The translations under genes and the position numbers were made by a program. This document shows, piece by piece, positions 1 to 10,021 of a stretch of 44,951 bases of DNA; within the stretch, counting starts at the first letter, position 1; the number at the start of each line of letters is the position of its first letter. Below the pieces are notes generated by a model. The model ran no database searches, was not told the origin of the DNA, and worked only from the letters and a program-made list of their open reading frames with translations. Source of the stretch: Acidobacteriota bacterium (lineage in GTDB: Bacteria > Acidobacteriota > Terriglobia > Terriglobales > Acidobacteriaceae); contig JABCYV010000010.1 in the NCBI GenBank assembly GCA_013290025.1, forward strand, positions 1-44,951. The letters are read 5' to 3'.

Positions 1-101
1 GTTTGTGTTGTGGCCAAAGGAGCTATCCTCGTCGCTGTGGCGGAGGGTCCGCCAGTGTCAGATCAGATCTCATTTTACCCAAAAGAATCCACTGTCGCAT
101 T

Positions 102-1682
102 TCAACGTTGAATCTTCCCTTTCCCCAGAAGGACACCTGCCGCCCTTAGCCCTCCCTGCAATCGTCGGCCCAGCGCACCCGCAAACTGCAAATCGAGAAA
201 ACCCTCCATCTGCCGGGTGAATGTTTCCCCGTACCCGTACCACCAGACTTTCTTCACGGAGGGCAAGCGATCGGAATCCACATACTTGATTCGCACCATT
301 TCTTCCAGGCCAAACCGCCCATGCGTGCGTCCCAAGCCGCTGGCTTTCACTCCGCCATGGGGAGCCTCACTGATGCCGAAGCACGAAACTGTGTCGTTCA
401 CCATCACGGTCCCGGCCTGGATACGGCTGGCAAGCGCTTCTCCTCGGGCGCGATCCCGAGTCCACACGCTGGCCGCCAAACCATACTCGGAGTCATTGGC
501 CAGCCGGAGGGCCTCGTCATCACTATCAAACGGCATGACCGGGAGAACAGGCCCAAACGTTTCCTCGCGCATGATGCGCATTTCATGGGTGACGTCAGCC
601 AGCACCGTCGGCGCATAAAAATTCGGGCCCAGTTGAGAAAGTCGAACACCACCGGTCAGAACTCGCGCGCCACGGGACCGGGCGTCTTCCACGTGCAGTT
701 CCACATTGCGGAGTTGACGTTCGTGGATCAAGGGTCCGACTTCAGTCTCCGAATGCATACCGTTGCCCACGCGAAGTTGCTTCGTTTTGCGCACGCAATC
801 TTGCAGGAACGGCTCGTACAGACTGCGATGAACATAGCAGCGCTCAACCGAGAGACACGCCTGTCCGGCGTTCACAAACGCACCCCACGCCGCGCCACTC
901 GACGCCACCTCGATGTCTGCGTCGCTCAGCACCAGCATAGGATCTTTCCCGCCCAACTCCAGAGTCACCGGAAGCAACCGCGCCGCCGCGCCCTGTGCGA
1001 TGCTCCTGCCAGTCGGTACGCTTCCGGTGAAAACCAACTTGTCGACTCCAGAATTGATCAAAGCAGCGCCGGTTGCCCCATCGCCCAAGACAACTTGAAA
1101 CACATCCCTCGGCACGCCGGCCGTATGCAGTAACGACTCGAGTTCCAGTGCCACGAGCGAGGTGAGTTCCGAGGGCTTCAGCACGACAGCATTTCCGGTT
1201 ATCAGCGCAGACATGCTCTCAGTAGCGGGAATCGAAAAGGGATAATTCCAGGGTGAGATGATTCCAATCACGCCGTAAGGTTCGCGGACGATGCTGCCCT
1301 TCTTAGTCTTCATCGCGAGGTTGCCGTGTGGAATCCGCTCCTGGCGCAGAAACCGATAGGCATTTTCGATGCAGAAGCGGGCGGCGTCGAGAACGACCAC
1401 GATCTCCGTAAGCAGAGCTTCGACATAGGGCTTGCCAGCCTCTCGCGTGATCAGTCGAGCAATGTCGGATTTCTGCTCATGCAGATGGTGCTGGAATTCA
1501 CGCAGGATGGCAGTGCGACGGCTTGCCCCGACCCCGCTCCAGGCCGGCTGCGCTGCGTGGGCCCTGGCAACAGCCGCCTGCACTTCGGGTTCCGAGGTGC
1601 ACTCGAATTCACGCAGAGTCTCGCCGGTCGCAGGATTTACGGACGCAAATCGACGTTGTGCGATTTGAAGATCGGTAGTCAT
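102..1682 (-). CDS. Aldehyde dehydrogenase family protein (succinate-semialdehyde dehydrogenase-like)
   Basis: Translation contains ALDH hallmarks: GVIGIISPWNYPFSIP, VFTGSVPTGRSIA, LELGGKDPMLVL, NAGQACLSVERCYV, EETFGPVLPV. The start is likely MTTDLQIAQRR (27 codons inside the supplied ORF). Confidence 0.93.
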   Translation of the reverse strand: MTTDLQIAQRRFASVNPATGETLREFECTSEPEVQAAVARAHAAQPAWSGVGASRRTAILREFQHHLHEQKSDIARLITREAGKPYVEALLTEIVVVLDAARFCIENAYRFLRQERIPHGNLAMKTKKGSIVREPYGVIGIISPWNYPFSIPATESMSALITGNAVVLKPSELTSLVALELESLLHTAGVPRDVFQVVLGDGATGAALINSGVDKLVFTGSVPTGRSIAQGAAARLLPVTLELGGKDPMLVLSDADIEVASSGAAWGAFVNAGQACLSVERCYVHRSLYEPFLQDCVRKTKQLRVGNGMHSETEVGPLIHERQLRNVELHVEDARSRGARVLTGGVRLSQLGPNFYAPTVLADVTHEMRIMREETFGPVLPVMPFDSDDEALRLANDSEYGLAASVWTRDRARGEALASRIQAGTVMVNDTVSCFGISEAPHGGVKASGLGRTHGRFGLEEMVRIKYVDSDRLPSVKKVWWYGYGETFTRQMEGFLDLQFAGALGRRLQGGLRAAGVLLGKGKIQR

Positions 1683-1731
1683 AGTTCTAGGAAAGTCTAC
1701 GCGGCCGACGGTACGCGCGCCACACGAGGAT

Positions 1732-2478
1732 TCAGTACTCGACGCCGACCAAATACAGTCCATTTGCCGGCGCAGTGGCTCCCGCCGCTGAACGATTGCG
1801 AGCCGCCAAGATTCTCGTCATATCCAAAGGCCGTAATGTGCCCTTGCCCACCAGCACGAAGGTTCCCACCAGGTTCCTCACCATATGGTGTAGAAATCCG
1901 CCGCCGCGGATCGTAAAGATCAATTCCTCGCCATCCCGCTTCCAACTCGAGCAGAAGACCTCTCGTACATTCGAAGCTTCTTCTTCTCCGCGCTCCGGAT
2001 CCACCGCCGCAAACGAAGTGAAATCGTGTTCTCCCACGAGCACCGCTGCGGCCTGCTTCATCGCGTCTTCGTTCAGCGGATAAGGATGGTGCCACACGTA
2101 GCGGGCCAAAAAGGGTGGACAAATCGCACCGCGATACATGCGATAGCGATAGGTCTTGGCACGCGCTGATTTGCGAGCATGAAATTGGGCGGAGGCTTCG
2201 ATGGCTTCCAGCACCCGAATCGAAGCCGGCAGAATATCATTGAGCGCTTTCCCCAAGTTCTCCGCCGGGATCGACGATTCCAGCCCAAATGTGGCCACTT
2301 GGCCCAGAGCATGGACGCCGGCGTCGGTTCGTCCTGAGCCCTGGGGCAAGACCTTTTCTCCTGTCACTCGTCCAATAGCCCAGGCCAGTGTGCCTTGGAT
2401 GGTGGTCGCGGAGGGCTGCACCTGCCAGCCTGAAAAATCCGTGCCGTCGTAAGCCAGAACCAGTTTGATATTGCGCAT
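1732..2478 (-). CDS. truA: tRNA pseudouridine(38-40) synthase TruA
   Basis: MRNIKLVLAYDGTDFSGWQVQP...GSGRTDAGVHALGQVA...FLHHMVRNLVGT are TruA signature motifs, including the catalytic Asp in GRTDAGVHA. Confidence 0.96.
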   Translation of the reverse strand: MRNIKLVLAYDGTDFSGWQVQPSATTIQGTLAWAIGRVTGEKVLPQGSGRTDAGVHALGQVATFGLESSIPAENLGKALNDILPASIRVLEAIEASAQFHARKSARAKTYRYRMYRGAICPPFLARYVWHHPYPLNEDAMKQAAAVLVGEHDFTSFAAVDPERGEEEASNVREVFCSSWKRDGEELIFTIRGGGFLHHMVRNLVGTFVLVGKGTLRPLDMTRILAARNRSAAGATAPANGLYLVGVEY

Positions 2479-2745
2479 GACAATTCTTTGGAGTCTTCCC
2501 GAAGGAGGTGCTCATCCAAGGCCTTTTACGGAACCTGCAACCACCGGGGAGTATTCTCACGAGTTCAAGGCGAGGATGTTCTGTCAGATATACTATTTTA
2601 TTTCCCGCAGGAACCTGGGTGAAAGCAGCTTCTTTAGTCCGGGAACTGCGAAAAATGAAACCCCGGCTTCCGATTTTGCGTAACAACGGTTGATAGAGAA
2701 GCTCTGCCATCTTCAACAGCAGCTTTCATCCATGGAGATAAACGA

Positions 2746-4854
2746 ATGCGTTTGCCTGGTTTGAAGTCCGCCGCGCGGTGGATCGTTGCCGTTATGATCG
2801 CGTGTATGTTGTCCATCATCGGCTGGACGCAAGATTCGTCTCAATCCGCGCCTGCCGTGCCGCCTCAGGCACCGGAGCCGCAGCATTTCGTCTTAAAGGA
2901 TTATGCCAAACCACGCTCGCACTTTCCCAATCCGATTGGGCCGTATCTGTCGCAGCACGTCGCACCACCCGACCTGCGCAATACGCCGCGCATCGAGCAG
3001 TTGCTGCAAAACGGCAAACTCATGCTTTCGATGGACGATGCCGTCGCTCTGACGCTGGAGAACAATCTGGATATCGCCATCGCCCGTTATAACTTAAATA
3101 TTGCGGACACAGATATCATGCGCACCAAAGCCGGAGCCAACTTTCTGGGCGTCAATAGCGGCCTGGTACAAGGCACGCCAGGGGGAGGCACCGGCGGTCT
3201 CAGCGGGACAGTAGGCTCAGGAACCGGCGGCACCAGCGCTGGAGCGGGTGGCGCGGGCACCGGTACTGGCGGCCTGGTTATCTCCACGCTAGGCAGTGGT
3301 CCGCAGATTACCAGCTACGATCCTATCCTCACCGCCACGCTGCAAATGGACCGGGCTTTCGCTCAATCGACCAGCATTTTCAACCCGCTGCCGATTGCGA
3401 ATCAGAATACAGGAACGGCAAACTTCAGTTACCTGCAAGGCTTCAAAACCGGGACCAACCTGTCGGTGGGATTCAACAATAGTCACATCACAACCGACAA
3501 TCCAACGACCACTTACAGCCCGGTTCTAACGTCCGGGTTTCAGTTCAGGCTTACCCAACACCTGCTGCAGGGCTTCGGTTTCGCGCCCAACGAACGCTAT
3601 ATCAGGATTGCCAAGAATAACCGTGAAATCACTGATGTCGCTTTCCGCCTGCAAGTCATCACCACCGTCGACCAGATCGAGAATATTTACTGGGATTTGG
3701 TGTTTGCCTACGAGAATGTGCGGGTGCAACAGGAGTCGTTGGCCTTCGCACAGAAAACTCTCTCCGATACCAGGAAGCAAGTGGACATCGGTACATTGGC
3801 GCCTATCGAAGTCGTGCGTGCTCAGAGTACCGTCGCCACTGACCAGCAGGCCTTGACCCTGGCTCAAACTAATCTTGAGTTGCAGCAGTTGCTGATGAAA
3901 AACGCGCTCAGCCGTACTCTGGTGGACCCGAGACTGGCTGATGCCGAGGTAGTCCCGACTTCCAGCATGCAGCTTCCGCCGCAGGAGGCGATTGTCCCCA
4001 CCGAAGACCTGGTCAACGACGCGCTCGGCCATCGCGCCGAGTTGGCGGAAGCGCGCATCAATTTGACCAATACCGAGATCAGCAACAAAGCAGTCCGCAA
4101 CTCACTGTTTCCGAGCCTTGACCTCTACGCTTACTACGGAGGCTCTGGAATTGGAGGAAATGTCGCTCTTCCCATCTGTGCGCCGGGGCAGAGCCCTTTT
4201 ATCAATCAGTGCTTCTCGACGGCGTCAGCGGCCCCCCCATTTCGTAACGGTGGTCCAGTCAGCTACAGTAATGCGCTAAATCAACTCGTAAATTCCAGTT
4301 CTCCTGACAAAGGCGTCGGTTTGAGCGTAAGCATCCCCATTCGCAACCGCGTCGCCCAGGCAACCCAGATTCGCTCCGAATTGGAATACCGTCAGGCGCA
4401 GATGAGGTTGCAGCAGATTGAGAACCAGATTCGCATTGAGGTGCGCAACGCGCAATTCGCGGTGCAGCAGAACCGCGCCAGCGTGGAGGCCGCTCGGGCC
4501 GCCGTTGAGCTTGGGCATCAGTCCTTGGACGCGGAACAGAAGAAGTACGCCCTGGGCGCTTCCACCACCACTCTCGTTCTGCAAAACCAAACCACCTTGG
4601 CCCAGGCTGAATCCACTCTGGTTTCAGCAATGGCCGCCTACGAGAAATCGCGGGTTGAACTGGATCGCGCCACAGGATCTTTGCTAGACCACAGCGGAAT
4701 CCAAATTGCGGACGCCGAGCGCGGAGAAGTCACGCATATGCCCAGTGTGCCTTTCGTTGCGCCCCGGCAGGAAACTCAGCCAGTGACACCGCCGCCACCG
4801 ACCGAGCCGCCCGAGGCTCCGCCACAAACAACGCCGCAAACGCCCCAACGATAA
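2746..4854 (+). CDS. TolC family outer-membrane protein, paralog 1
   Basis: Signal peptide, ALTLENNLDIAIARYNLNIADTDI, tandem OEP helical repeats (RVQQESLAFAQKTLSDTRKQVDIGTLAPIEVVRAQSTVATDQQAL). Pro-rich C-terminus and a Gly/Thr-rich insertion. Confidence 0.9.
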   Translation: MRLPGLKSAARWIVAVMIACMLSIIGWTQDSSQSAPAVPPQAPEPQHFVLKDYAKPRSHFPNPIGPYLSQHVAPPDLRNTPRIEQLLQNGKLMLSMDDAVALTLENNLDIAIARYNLNIADTDIMRTKAGANFLGVNSGLVQGTPGGGTGGLSGTVGSGTGGTSAGAGGAGTGTGGLVISTLGSGPQITSYDPILTATLQMDRAFAQSTSIFNPLPIANQNTGTANFSYLQGFKTGTNLSVGFNNSHITTDNPTTTYSPVLTSGFQFRLTQHLLQGFGFAPNERYIRIAKNNREITDVAFRLQVITTVDQIENIYWDLVFAYENVRVQQESLAFAQKTLSDTRKQVDIGTLAPIEVVRAQSTVATDQQALTLAQTNLELQQLLMKNALSRTLVDPRLADAEVVPTSSMQLPPQEAIVPTEDLVNDALGHRAELAEARINLTNTEISNKAVRNSLFPSLDLYAYYGGSGIGGNVALPICAPGQSPFINQCFSTASAAPPFRNGGPVSYSNALNQLVNSSSPDKGVGLSVSIPIRNRVAQATQIRSELEYRQAQMRLQQIENQIRIEVRNAQFAVQQNRASVEAARAAVELGHQSLDAEQKKYALGASTTTLVLQNQTTLAQAESTLVSAMAAYEKSRVELDRATGSLLDHSGIQIADAERGEVTHMPSVPFVAPRQETQPVTPPPPTEPPEAPPQTTPQTPQR

Positions 4855-4870
4855 GCTGTGGCGCAGCGTT

Positions 4871-4915
4871 AGCCGAGAGAATCTGCTTTCGTACGACCTA
4901 GCAGATTCCTCGGCT
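4871..4915. terminator. Inverted-repeat hairpin between the two TolC paralogs (terminator-like, no U-tract)
   Basis: agccgagagaatctgct ... agcagattcctcggct, about 16 bp stem with one bulge, directly after the stop codon of the upstream CDS. Confidence 0.6.
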
Positions 4916-5118
4916 GTTCAACATCGCCATCCGAATAGCAAAAACCCTTACTAAGTTTGCCCCATCTCGCGCAAACACTTCTTTACAATTCCCCGAGATC
5001 AAACTCGGCCTCGCGACCGCTAGTATTGAGATGGATTCCGCCCATTTTGCGGGAGCACTAAATCCGAGATCAGAGCAGCCTCGTCATTTTTTTCAGCCTC
5101 GATCCAAGGAGATAAGTC

Positions 5119-7233
5119 ATGCCTTTCGCTCGTTCGAAATCTACCGCCCGCCTGATTGCGGGGGTTGTGTTGACGGTGATATTGTTGGCCAGCGTTTGGG
5201 CACAACAGTCGCAGTCTGTGCCATCAGCTCCACTACCGCAGGCGCCTCAACCGGGGCAACTGCAGGTGCAGACCCCCGGTCAGTTCGGTCTCAAGGATTA
5301 TTCCAAGCCGCGTTCCGCATTCCCCAACGTCAGCGCGCCTTACGCACCGCAACCCGTCGCGCCGCCGAATCTGAACAACACGCCACGCGTTGATCAGTTA
5401 TTCCACGATGGCAAGATCATGCTCTCGATCGATGACGCAGTCGCGCTGGCGCTGGAAAACAATCTCGACATCATGTTGGCGCGCTACAACCTGAACATCG
5501 CCGACACCGATATTCTGCGCGCCAAGGCTGGAGATTCAATCTTGGGAGTGAACGCCGGCGTCGTACAAAACACGCCGGGTGGGGGCACGGGTGGACTCAG
5601 CGGGACCGTCGGCTCCGGACCCGTTGGCTCTGGCCCCGGTGGTACTACCGCCGGGTCGGCAGGGGCCGGCACAGGCACAAACGGATTAGTGAGCTCTACG
5701 CTGGGCATCGGCGCCCCTATCACCAGCTTCGATCCCGTTCTCAGCAGCACCCTGCAAATTGACCACAACAACATCTTGTCCAGTAGTTCCTTCGCGGTCC
5801 CATCGACGGCCCAAAACACCGGCACAGCGGATTTCTCTTATTTGCAAGGATTCCACTGGGGCACGAATCTCGCGGTAGGATTCAATAACAGTCGCCTCAC
5901 CAGCAGCTCGCCGTTCGCTTCTCTAAGCCCGAACTTGAGCGCCAATTTCCAGGCCAGAGTCACTCAGACTCTGCTGCAAGGCTTCGGCTTCCTGCCCAAC
6001 ACGCGCTTCATCCGCATCGCCAAGAACAATCGCGAGATCTCGGATGTCGCCTTCCGCTTGCAAGTCATTACCACGGTCGATCAGATCGAAAATATTTACT
6101 GGGACCTGGTCTACGCGTATGAAAACGTGAGGGTGCAACAGGAAGCGCTGGCTTTCGCTCAGAAAACATTGGACGATGACAAAAAACAGGTGAAATTCGG
6201 AACCTTGCCACCCATCCAGGTGGTGAGCGCGGAGAGCACCGTTGCAACCGATCAGCAGGCCGTCATCCTCGCCCAAACCAACCTTGAGCTGCAACAGTTG
6301 CTCATAAAAAACGCTCTCAGCCGTAACCTGGAGGATCCTGCGCTTGGGGAAGCCGCAGTGGTCCCGACCTCTACCATGCAAGTGCCTCAGCAGGAGCCGA
6401 TCGTTCCCATACAAGACATGATCAACGACGCTTTGAGTCACCGTGCCGAATTAGCTGAGTCGCGTATTGACTTGAACAGTCGGGAGATCAATATCAAAGC
6501 TGTCCGGAATGCCATGCTGCCGACACTCGACCTGTTCGCCTATTACGGAGGCTCGGGTTTGGGTGGAACGCAAAATCCCGCGAACATTTGTCCGCCGCCG
6601 CCGCAAACCAGGTTTGGCTGTCATATTGCCGGCAGTATCTCGCCGGTCGGTTACGGGGGGACGCTCAACGATTTGGTCAATTCCGCGGCGCCAGATAAAG
6701 GTGTCGGGCTGACCCTCAACATTCCGCTGCGCAACCGGGCGGCGCAAGGCAACCAGGTACGCGCTGAATTGGAATATCATCAGGCGCAGGTACGGCGGCA
6801 GCAGATTGAAAATCAGGTGCGCATCGAGGTGCGCAACGCTCAATTTACTTTGCGGCAGAACCGGGCAGCAGTTGAAGCCGCTCGGGCCGCGGTTGAATTC
6901 GCCCGGCAGTCGCTGGATTCTGAGCAGAAAAAACTGCAGGCCGGCGTTTCCACCCCGACTTTGGTTTTGCAGAATCAGTCTGCCTTGACCACGAATGAGT
7001 CCAATCTGGTTTCCGCCATGGCCGCTTACGAGAAATCGCGAGTGGAGCTGGACCGGGCCACCGGCACGCTGTTGGACCATGCCGGAATTCAGGTTGCCGA
7101 CGCCGAGCGCGGCCAGGTGACCCACATGCCGAATGTGCCCTATGTCGCACCGCGTCAGGACCTGCAGCCCCAGGTGCCGCCAGAGCAGCCACAACAGCAG
7201 GTGCCCCCGACGCCGCAATCTGGCCAGATGTAA
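5119..7233 (+). CDS. TolC family outer-membrane protein, paralog 2
   Basis: Near-colinear with the 2746..4854 product (LKDYSKPRSAFPN, SIDDAVALALENNLDIMLARYNLNIADTDI, AKNNREISDVAFRLQVITTVDQIENIYWDLVYAYENVRVQQEALAFAQKTL). Confidence 0.9.
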   Translation: MPFARSKSTARLIAGVVLTVILLASVWAQQSQSVPSAPLPQAPQPGQLQVQTPGQFGLKDYSKPRSAFPNVSAPYAPQPVAPPNLNNTPRVDQLFHDGKIMLSIDDAVALALENNLDIMLARYNLNIADTDILRAKAGDSILGVNAGVVQNTPGGGTGGLSGTVGSGPVGSGPGGTTAGSAGAGTGTNGLVSSTLGIGAPITSFDPVLSSTLQIDHNNILSSSSFAVPSTAQNTGTADFSYLQGFHWGTNLAVGFNNSRLTSSSPFASLSPNLSANFQARVTQTLLQGFGFLPNTRFIRIAKNNREISDVAFRLQVITTVDQIENIYWDLVYAYENVRVQQEALAFAQKTLDDDKKQVKFGTLPPIQVVSAESTVATDQQAVILAQTNLELQQLLIKNALSRNLEDPALGEAAVVPTSTMQVPQQEPIVPIQDMINDALSHRAELAESRIDLNSREINIKAVRNAMLPTLDLFAYYGGSGLGGTQNPANICPPPPQTRFGCHIAGSISPVGYGGTLNDLVNSAAPDKGVGLTLNIPLRNRAAQGNQVRAELEYHQAQVRRQQIENQVRIEVRNAQFTLRQNRAAVEAARAAVEFARQSLDSEQKKLQAGVSTPTLVLQNQSALTTNESNLVSAMAAYEKSRVELDRATGTLLDHAGIQVADAERGQVTHMPNVPYVAPRQDLQPQVPPEQPQQQVPPTPQSGQM

Positions 7234-7317
7234 AGAAGTTCGCATTCTGGATAAGTGCTGCTATTGTTGGCACGCGCGCATCGTTGAGGTCAAACTGCTT
7301 GGGCTGGAGATGATTAC

Positions 7318-8289
7318 TTGAAGATCGCCAAGGACGTCACGGAACTCATCGGCCACACGCCGCTGGTCTATCTAAACAAAGTCACAGCCGGCTGCCATGG
7401 AAAGGTCGCAGCAAAGCTCGAGAGCGGTAATCCCTGTGGCAGCGTGAAAGACCGCATCGGCGTCAGCATGATCGTCGAAGCCGAACGGGCGGGAAAGATA
7501 CATCCGGGAAAAACCGTTCTGATCGAGCCCACCAGCGGCAACACTGGGATCGGCCTGGCCTTCACTGCCGCCGTCAAGGGGTACCGCCTCATACTCACCA
7601 TGCCCGACAGCATGAGCATGGAACGCCGTGTTCTCCTCATGGCACTGGGGGCGGAAATCGTGCTGACCCCCGGACCCAAAGGAATGAAAGGCGCTATGGC
7701 CAAGGCACAAGAGATTCTCGCCAGCACGCCAGGTGGTGTCATCCTGCAGCAGTTCTCTAACCCGGCGAATCCCAAGATCCATCGCGAGACCACCGGACCA
7801 GAAATCTGGCACGACACCGACGGCAAGATCGATATATTGGTTTGCGGTGCCGGAACTGGCGGAACTTTGACGGGCGTGACCGAGTTTATTCGGCCGAAGA
7901 AGCCGGCCTTCAAAGTGATTGCGGTCGAACCGAAGGACAGCCCTGTGCTCTCTGGCGGGCAGCCCAGCCCGCACAAGATACAGGGCATCGGCCCAGGCTT
8001 TATCCCTGAAATCTTGCGGGTGGATCTGATCGATGAAGTCATCCAGGCCTCGACTGAAGATTCCGTCGCTATGGCCCGACGCCTGCCCCGTGAAGAGGGC
8101 CTGCTAGTCGGGATTTCCGGCGGGGCGGTGGCCCACGCTGCCGTGGAAGTGGCCAAGCGTCCAGGAAATGCAGGGAAGCTGGTTGTGGTTGTTTTGCCAG
8201 ATTTTGGCGAACGCTACTTGAGCACGATATTGTTTGAAGGACTCCGCAACGAGGCCCAGCAATTGGCGACGGCTGAGGTAGCGGTGTAA
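7318..8289 (+). CDS. cysK: Cysteine synthase (O-acetylserine sulfhydrylase), PLP-dependent
   Basis: TTG start. [28 protein letters not shown] (PLP lysine), [42 protein letters not shown]. Confidence 0.93.
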   Translation: MKIAKDVTELIGHTPLVYLNKVTAGCHGKVAAKLESGNPCGSVKDRIGVSMIVEAERAGKIHPGKTVLIEPTSGNTGIGLAFTAAVKGYRLILTMPDSMSMERRVLLMALGAEIVLTPGPKGMKGAMAKAQEILASTPGGVILQQFSNPANPKIHRETTGPEIWHDTDGKIDILVCGAGTGGTLTGVTEFIRPKKPAFKVIAVEPKDSPVLSGGQPSPHKIQGIGPGFIPEILRVDLIDEVIQASTEDSVAMARRLPREEGLLVGISGGAVAHAAVEVAKRPGNAGKLVVVVLPDFGERYLSTILFEGLRNEAQQLATAEVAV

Positions 8290-8317
8290 TCGTCGTCACT
8301 CCGGGCGAAGTTGTCAT

Positions 8318-8376
8318 GCTGAGCGGAGCCGGCCTCTCGCCTGCGGGAGGCCAGAGAAGCCGAAGCATCCCTATCG
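8318..8376. repeat. Intergenic repeat-like sequence of the gtcatgctgagcggagc...ccgaagcatcccta type
   Basis: gtcatgctgagcggagccggcctctcgcctgcgggaggccagagaagccgaagcatcccta resembles, from memory, a dispersed intergenic repeat common in Acidobacteriota. Only one copy is visible here. Confidence 0.45.
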
Positions 8377-8460
8377 TCACCACTTCCCTCTTAGGACAAG
8401 TATCCCTGGCGCACCAGCCTCTCTTCCGGTTTCTTGCGCCAGCAATGTATCCTTCCAGCC

Positions 8461-9324
8461 GTGACTCTGTCGGTCGTCGTCATCACCTACAACGAAGAAG
8501 CCAACATCGGCCGCACGCTGGAGAGTGTGAAGCCCCTGGTCGGCGACGGCAAAGGGGAGATCATCGTCGTTGACTCCGGCTCAACTGACCGCACCGTTGA
8601 GATCGCGCGATCGCACGGCGCGAAGGTCTTCGTCGAGGAATGGAAGGGCTACGCCGCGCAGAAGAACTCGGCGATTGAGAAGGCGACGGGGGATTGGATT
8701 CTGAGCTTGGACGCGGATGAGGAGGTAAGTGCTGATTTAGCCGCTCACATCAACCGTTCGGCCGCCGATGACCATCGCAGTCCTTTCGAGTGGAATATCG
8801 CGCCCGCGTTAGACGTTGAATATGAGAACCTCCGTACCGACCTTAGGCCGCTTCCGCAAGCTTTTTGGATTGCTCGCAAGAACTATTTTCTCGGCCGCTG
8901 GATCGAGCACGGCGGATACTTCCCCGATCAAAAGCTCCGCCTATTTCCGCGAGGTAGCGCTCGATTCGACGAGAATCGTGCGGTCCACGAAGACGCCCAT
9001 ACGAATCGCCGAACCGCCGTCGTGAAAGTTGGCGCCCTCCTCCACCACTCCTACCCCACGCTCTCCGAGTACATTGACCACATGAATCGCTACTCGTCGC
9101 TGGCGGCGGAGATGATGGTGGCGACAGGAAGAGTCCGGTTCAACGTGATTAACATTGTCGTGCGTCCACTGGCAGCATTCGTCTATAACTACCTTTTCCG
9201 CCTTGGCTTCCTCGACGGCGGCGAGGGACTGCTGTTGCACCTCTACCATGCCGCTTACGTCTCCTGGAAGTATGCCAAGGCCTGGGACCTGGGAAGGAGG
9301 TCGTCATCCGGCGATCCCGCATGA
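8461..9324 (+). CDS. Glycosyltransferase family 2 protein (LPS core WaaE/KdtX-like)
   Basis: TLSVVVITYNEEANIGRTLESVKPLV...EIIVVDSGSTDRTVEIARSHGAKVFVEEWKGYAAQKNSAIEKATGDWILSLDADEEV: GT-A fold with DxD. Confidence 0.92.
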   Translation: MTLSVVVITYNEEANIGRTLESVKPLVGDGKGEIIVVDSGSTDRTVEIARSHGAKVFVEEWKGYAAQKNSAIEKATGDWILSLDADEEVSADLAAHINRSAADDHRSPFEWNIAPALDVEYENLRTDLRPLPQAFWIARKNYFLGRWIEHGGYFPDQKLRLFPRGSARFDENRAVHEDAHTNRRTAVVKVGALLHHSYPTLSEYIDHMNRYSSLAAEMMVATGRVRFNVINIVVRPLAAFVYNYLFRLGFLDGGEGLLLHLYHAAYVSWKYAKAWDLGRRSSSGDPA

Positions 9325-9351
9325 GTCCTGGACAACAGAGACTGTTCGTGG

Positions 9352-9397
9352 TTGACCGACCGCCGGAAGCATGGCGCAGCTTTCGGCGGTCAGTCAA
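9352..9397. terminator. Long hairpin between convergent genes (bidirectional terminator-like)
   Basis: ttgaccgaccgccggaagc-atggcgca-gctttcggcggtcagtcaa, 19-bp stem with two mismatches, between the GT2 gene and a minus-strand small ORF. No clear U-tract. Confidence 0.6.
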
Positions 9398-9401
9398 AGA
9401 A

Positions 9402-9536
9402 TCAGTGGCTAATATGAGGTAGGGAGGTTGCGGACTTAGGCCAAGGGTCAGGGCCATCAGCCCAGATGCGGTTGTGCGCTGACATCGTGATTGTGAGAGT
9501 TGCGAGAATCGCTAAAGCATGGAGCAGTTTTTTCAT
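9402..9536 (-). CDS. Small secreted peptide candidate (44 aa, signal-peptide-like N-terminus)
   Basis: Manual translation: MKKLLHALAILATLTITMSAHNRIWADGPDPWPKSATSLPHISH*. KK followed by a hydrophobic stretch; below the size cutoff of the supplied ORF track. Confidence 0.5.
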   Translation of the reverse strand: MKKLLHALAILATLTITMSAHNRIWADGPDPWPKSATSLPHISH

Positions 9537-10021
9537 GGTTAGCCCTCTGCGAGTGAAGGCTAGGGGAATAAGCGACCGGATGGAGAAACATTTGAATCGT
9601 GTTCGGTGTTCTGAAGATGAAACTATGGCCGTGGAGGCCGAAGTTCGGGTTCATGTATAGTAAAATTGGTGTGGTTTGCAACCACCGGTGGCTGTAAAGT
9701 ACGGAACAATTCCACCGGCGTTCCGTGTTAAGACAAAAATCCCTCGCGTTGATCCCTTCCGATCGTGAGCACCTGGAAAACTGAGGCACACAGCACTCTA
9801 GCACCTTGAGGGCAAATATAAAGCGAACACACGGTTCATCGACTGCTTCTTCAGGTCCCTAAAATATTGATTCTAGACCTAGCTTTGCATCACCCTAGCC
9901 TGTCTTTAACGCCCCGGGAACTTCTTGTTCTGAAAGTGGAACGGATTTCGCAGGCGCGCGCGAGTTACGAGATCAAGCAGTATGGTAGGAGCAAGTATCG
10001 GCCGAAAGTTGCCCATGATAC

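Noticed and set aside
321-1133. 270-aa plus-strand ORF antisense to the aldehyde dehydrogenase
   Set aside because: Shadow ORF of a high-GC coding gene. Low-complexity His/Arg/Ala-rich translation, no recognizable domain, opposite a clear ALDH.
3180-3290. Gly-codon-rich repeats in the TolC genes as a CRISPR or minisatellite
   Set aside because: In-frame low-complexity coding sequence with irregular unit length; no spacers.
6451-7245. 264-aa minus-strand ORF antisense to TolC paralog 2
   Set aside because: Shadow ORF. The plus strand carries an unmistakable OEP-family protein.
7368-8156. 262-aa minus-strand ORF antisense to cysK
   Set aside because: Shadow ORF of cysK with no domain signal.
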